From an uncultured Olegusella sp. (GTDB lineage: Bacteria; Actinomycetota; Coriobacteriia; Coriobacteriales; Atopobiaceae), in the NCBI RefSeq assembly GCF_947253395.1, contig NZ_CAMXYY010000014.1, positions 1-26,306 of the forward strand: 26,306 nucleotides of DNA. The letters run 5' to 3'. Made by a program: the position numbers and the translations under genes. Under the pieces are notes generated by a model. The model was not told the DNA's origin. It did not search any database and saw only the letters and a list, made by a program, of their open reading frames with translations. This document shows positions 23,636 through 26,306 of the stretch, one piece after another (position 1 is the stretch's first letter; every line of letters starts with the position of its first letter).

Positions 23636-23903
23636 CGTATATCCCTAAAATTGCGTCGTGCTGTCTGCCGTTGTAACCAAAGCTTTTACCATTATGGAGC
23701 TTACTGCGCATCTGCGCTACTGAAAGTGAGTATCGAGCGGAGCGCGGGTGGTGCAAAGACATGTAAAAAGAGGCATTTCGTGGTGGATTGATTCGCACAA
23801 TAAAAAGGTTTTTCTTATCACGAAAATGCAGCGCTCATCTTTTAAAGTTAAAAATTTGCTAGCGTAATGCTGTTACATAACAAGCAAAACAAAGGAGCCA
23901 TCC

Positions 23904-25607
23904 ATGAAGTTTCAGGATATGCCCTATGAGCGTCCCGATCTGGCAAAGGTCAAGGCAGACATCAGTACATTGACAGAGCGCTTTGCCAAAGCGCGTAGCT
24001 TTGAGGAAGCAGAGAAAGTCTTTCTAAAAAAAGATCAACTCGCAGGTCACATTTTGACCTTACAGACCCTTGTTGAGATTCGCCATTCGATCAACACACT
24101 TGACGAGTTTTACGATAAAGAGCAGCAGTTCTGGAATGATGCATCTCCTGAGATTGAGGAAGCTGATGATGCTTGGAGCGCAGCTCTGCTTGCCTCGCCT
24201 TTCCGTCCTGAGTTTGAGGCAAAGTATGGCACGCTCATTTTTGATAAAGCCGAGCAGGATCGCCGCTGTTTTTCTCCTGCAATAATGGATGAGATGAAGC
24301 GTGAAAACGCCTTGGTTCAAGCATACGAAAAGCTTATCGCTTCTGCGCAGATTGAGTTTGAGGGTGGCATGTACACGCTCTCTCAGCTTACTCCCCAAAA
24401 ACACGACAAAGATGACGCGCGTCGCCTTGCTGCATGGAAAGCCGAAGGCTCATGGTACAAAGACAAGCAATCTGAGCTGGATCGTATTTACGATGAGCTT
24501 GTACATGTTCGTGATGCTATGGGCAAAAAACTTGGCTATGACAATTATCTTCCTTTAGGCTACGACCGCATGGAGCGTCTGAGTTATAAGCGCGAGGATG
24601 TTGAACGTTTTCGTAAGGCTGTTCGTACCTATGTGGTGCCTGTGGCAAATAGAGTTTTTCTTGAGCAAGCAAAGCGTATTGGACGCCCGTATCCCCTCTC
24701 TTTTGCAGATGAGGGTCTGACTTTCCGCTCAGGAAATCCTCTGCCTGAAGGCACGTCCGATGACATCGTGGCTGCTGCGCGTACCTTCTACAGTGAGCTG
24801 AGCCCCGAGACCAAGGAATTCTTTGAGACTATGCTCAACGCTCAGCTCATGGATTTGCTTTCCACTAAGGGAAAAGCTGCTGGTGGCTATATGACTGAAA
24901 TTCCTGACCACAAAGTTCCGTTTATCTTTGCTAACTTCAACGGTACTCAAGGGGATGTTGACGTGATGACCCATGAGGCGGGCCATGCTTTTAGCTATTA
25001 CATGAATACACAGCGCATACCCGGCTCGCTTGCAATGCCGAGCTCAGAAGCTTGTGAGGTTCACTCTATGAGTATGGAGTTCCTCGCGTGGCCATGGATT
25101 GAGGGCTTTTTTGGCAAGGATGCACGTAAATATCGCTATGCACACTTGGCTGGCGCTCTTACCTTTATCCCTTATGGCACGATGGTCGACCACTTCCAGC
25201 ACCTGATGTACGAGCAGCCCGAGCTGACCCCTGCCGAGCGCCATGCTACGTGGCGTCGCTTGTTGGCAATCTATATGCCCTGGATATCCGTTGATGGCGA
25301 TATTCCTTTCTATGGTGACGGTATGGGTTGGCAGCGCCAGATACACATTTATGAGTGGCCGCTGTATTACATCGATTATTGCTTGGCACAGACTGTGGCG
25401 CTTGAGATCTGGGAGCTCTCCCAGAAGGACTTTGCCAACGCCTGGCAGCATTACATGGCCTACACGCGTCAAGGTGGCACCAAAGCATTTACTGATCTTG
25501 TTGCTGGAGCCGAGCTTGTCTCGCCCTTTGACGAAGCATGCTTGCGCAGTGTTTGCGAGCATGCAAGTACATGGCTTGAGTCTTATGATTTGACGGGCAT
25601 CGAGTAG
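23904..25607 (+). CDS. M3 family oligoendopeptidase (PepF-like)
   Basis: This is a zinc metallopeptidase of the M3 family, expected to cleave short peptides in the cytoplasm. The 567-aa length and helical N-terminal half fit the M3 oligoendopeptidase group. The zinc site is MTHEAGHAFSYY with His357, Glu358 and His361; the third ligand, a Glu, lies about 25 residues on, in SEACEVHSMSMEFLAWPW. The segment GYMTEIPDHKVPFIFANFNGT precedes it as in the family, and HIYEWPLYYIDYCLAQ near the end forms the substrate-binding tyrosine/histidine region. AAAGGAG 9 bp upstream decides the ATG. There is no signal peptide. The 268-bp gap upstream (23636-23903) shows no convincing promoter. Confidence 0.94.
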   Translation: MKFQDMPYERPDLAKVKADISTLTERFAKARSFEEAEKVFLKKDQLAGHILTLQTLVEIRHSINTLDEFYDKEQQFWNDASPEIEEADDAWSAALLASPFRPEFEAKYGTLIFDKAEQDRRCFSPAIMDEMKRENALVQAYEKLIASAQIEFEGGMYTLSQLTPQKHDKDDARRLAAWKAEGSWYKDKQSELDRIYDELVHVRDAMGKKLGYDNYLPLGYDRMERLSYKREDVERFRKAVRTYVVPVANRVFLEQAKRIGRPYPLSFADEGLTFRSGNPLPEGTSDDIVAAARTFYSELSPETKEFFETMLNAQLMDLLSTKGKAAGGYMTEIPDHKVPFIFANFNGTQGDVDVMTHEAGHAFSYYMNTQRIPGSLAMPSSEACEVHSMSMEFLAWPWIEGFFGKDARKYRYAHLAGALTFIPYGTMVDHFQHLMYEQPELTPAERHATWRRLLAIYMPWISVDGDIPFYGDGMGWQRQIHIYEWPLYYIDYCLAQTVALEIWELSQKDFANAWQHYMAYTRQGGTKAFTDLVAGAELVSPFDEACLRSVCEHASTWLESYDLTGIE

Positions 25608-25628
25608 CTAACAAAATAGATAGGTTTC

Positions 25629-25665
25629 GAGGTGGCAGGGCTTTAATGTTTAGCCTTGCCACCTC
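25629..25665 (+). terminator. Hairpin after the M3 peptidase gene
   Basis: GAGGTGGCAGGGCT (25629-25642) pairs with AGCCTTGCCACCTC (25652-25665), a 14-bp stem with one G-T wobble. The following AAAGCTCTTCT is a poor U-tract, so termination is plausible but not classical. Confidence 0.6.
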
Positions 25666-25692
25666 AAAGCTCTTCTAAATAACCGCAAATGA

Positions 25693-25739
25693 TTCAAGTT
25701 TCGAAGTAAAAATAACAGATGGTTCGAGTTTCGAAGTAA
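25693..25739. repeat. 17-bp direct repeat, 30 bp apart
   Basis: TTCAAGTTTCGAAGTAA (25693-25709) and TTCGAGTTTCGAAGTAA (25723-25739) differ at one base and are 30 bp apart. AGATGGTTC (25717-25725), overlapping the second copy, is inverse to GAACCATCT at 25785-25793. They lie in the gap before the last gene and may be regulator sites. Confidence 0.5.
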
Positions 25740-25819
25740 GCAAGCATAAAAGCGCAGGTCAAGTTTTCCCCTAGTCCGAAGAATGAACCATCTATTAAAA
25801 AAGATGCGTTTTGCACCCT

Positions 25820-25859
25820 ATATGACTCGGATGCAAGGACTACTATAAAAAAGTCATAT
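25820..25859 (+). promoter_or_regulatory. Inverted repeat around a -10-like box
   Basis: ATATGACT (25820-25827) and AGTCATAT (25852-25859) are exact inverse complements enclosing TATAAA (25844-25849), about 35 bp before the final ATG. A suitable -35 box is not evident, so this would be an activator-dependent promoter or an operator. Confidence 0.4.
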
Positions 25860-25882
25860 GCCGTTTATTTCGGGAAAACACC

Positions 25883-26306
25883 ATGGAAAAGAAGCTCTCA
25901 AGCCCTGTTGCTCATATAACACGAGTGTTAGCCTTGACACTCATGTTCCTATTGCTAGTCCTCTTTTTACGATTACCTCTTGCCTATGCTGAAGAAATAC
26001 CTCCAACTCCAAAAGAGACTATAGAAAATATACAAGAAGAGCCCGACGACAAAGAAACTAGCGAGGATGATGCAGGTAGAAATACAAAAGAAGTCACTAC
26101 CGCTACACCAAACGATAATATTAATGAAGATTTAGGTACCAAAGCAAAGGTTGACACCAAAGAAAACGTGTCAGCTCAGGAACCCGCAGTAGAAATTGGT
26201 GATACGGGATCAGAAGCAAAAGTTCCTACAAAAGAGGAAGAACCCGAAAATAATACGAAGCCTTCTATAAAAGAAGCGACTGTGTTAGGGAATTTTGATA
26301 CGCACA
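25883..26306 (+). CDS. Secreted acidic protein, 3' truncated by window
   Basis: ATG 25883 opens a frame that runs without a stop to the window end (141 codons). The N-terminus MEKKLSSPVAHITR, a hydrophobic core (VLALTLMFLLLVLFLRLPL) and AYAEE give a Sec signal peptide with cleavage after AYA at about residue 35. The remaining part is low-complexity, rich in Glu, Lys, Thr, Asn and Asp (for example EEPDDKETSEDDAG), like the stalk region of large surface proteins. At the end KEATVLGNFDTH may start an ordered domain. Codon choice is more AT-rich (ATA, AGA, TTA) than in the glycogen genes. The ribosome binding site is weak (GGGAAA). A wall-anchored protein is likely but the C-terminus is not seen. 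Confidence 0.72.
   Translation, partial: MEKKLSSPVAHITRVLALTLMFLLLVLFLRLPLAYAEEIPPTPKETIENIQEEPDDKETSEDDAGRNTKEVTTATPNDNINEDLGTKAKVDTKENVSAQEPAVEIGDTGSEAKVPTKEEEPENNTKPSIKEATVLGNFDTH

Noticed and set aside
1..26306. tRNA, rRNA, insertion sequence or integrase genes
   Set aside because: No cloverleaf, rRNA core sequence, transposase DDE motif or tyrosine recombinase motif was seen on reading the window.

Overview
The window looks like a chromosomal contig end from a Gram-positive actinobacterium of the class Coriobacteriia, most likely the Atopobium/Lancefieldella/Olsenella group (Atopobiaceae). This rests on an LPXTG wall-anchored protein, a GlgC plus GlgD glycogen system, an L31 with a long Ala/Lys tail, intermediate base composition, and Actinobacteria-like folate and pantothenate kinase genes. 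The taxonomic call is inference from gene content, not a database result.

Layout. Bases 1-48 are not genomic: they are an Illumina Nextera adapter (P5 remnant, index, linker, Tn5 mosaic end), so the first gene is a 5'-truncated fragment with a false start. 49-2010: C1-family (papain-like) surface peptidase with an LPQTG sorting signal. 2133-3702: a variable, decayed-looking stretch with two possible gene remnants and a two-gene unit (a secreted protein overlapping or abutting a small cytosolic protein) flanked by two identical 12-bp copies of a palindromic motif. 3703-4383 (-): nth. 4574-16484 (+): a complete glycogen locus, glgB-glgP-glgC-glgD-glgA and a GH13-GH77 fusion, closed by a bidirectional terminator. 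16649-17431 (-): xth. 17737-19937 (+): a sirtuin and a FolP-like/FolK fusion. 20027-20851 (-): coaX, divergent from rpmE (20990-21418, +). 21484-22225: an array of eight copies of a 16-bp motif spaced by 31 or 41 bp, then a 5'-truncated gene remnant. 22226-23635 (-): a single-pass membrane protein. 23904-25607 (+): M3 oligoendopeptidase. 25883-end: the start of a secreted acidic protein cut by the window edge.

The glycogen genes form a full cycle. GlgC/GlgD make ADP-glucose, GlgA polymerises it, GlgB branches it, GlgP releases glucose-1-phosphate, and the GH13-GH77 fusion probably trims and disproportionates the residual maltodextrins. glgC, glgD and glgA are nearly contiguous (2-9 bp gaps). 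The other junctions carry hairpins that could adjust expression between cistrons.

Most notable for a second look: the helically phased inverted/direct repeat array (21497-21791), the FolP domain that has lost most of its catalytic signature while fused to an intact FolK, the loss of the region I histidine and the basic low-complexity tail in GlgB, the palindrome-flanked secreted-protein cassette, and the adapter at the contig end.
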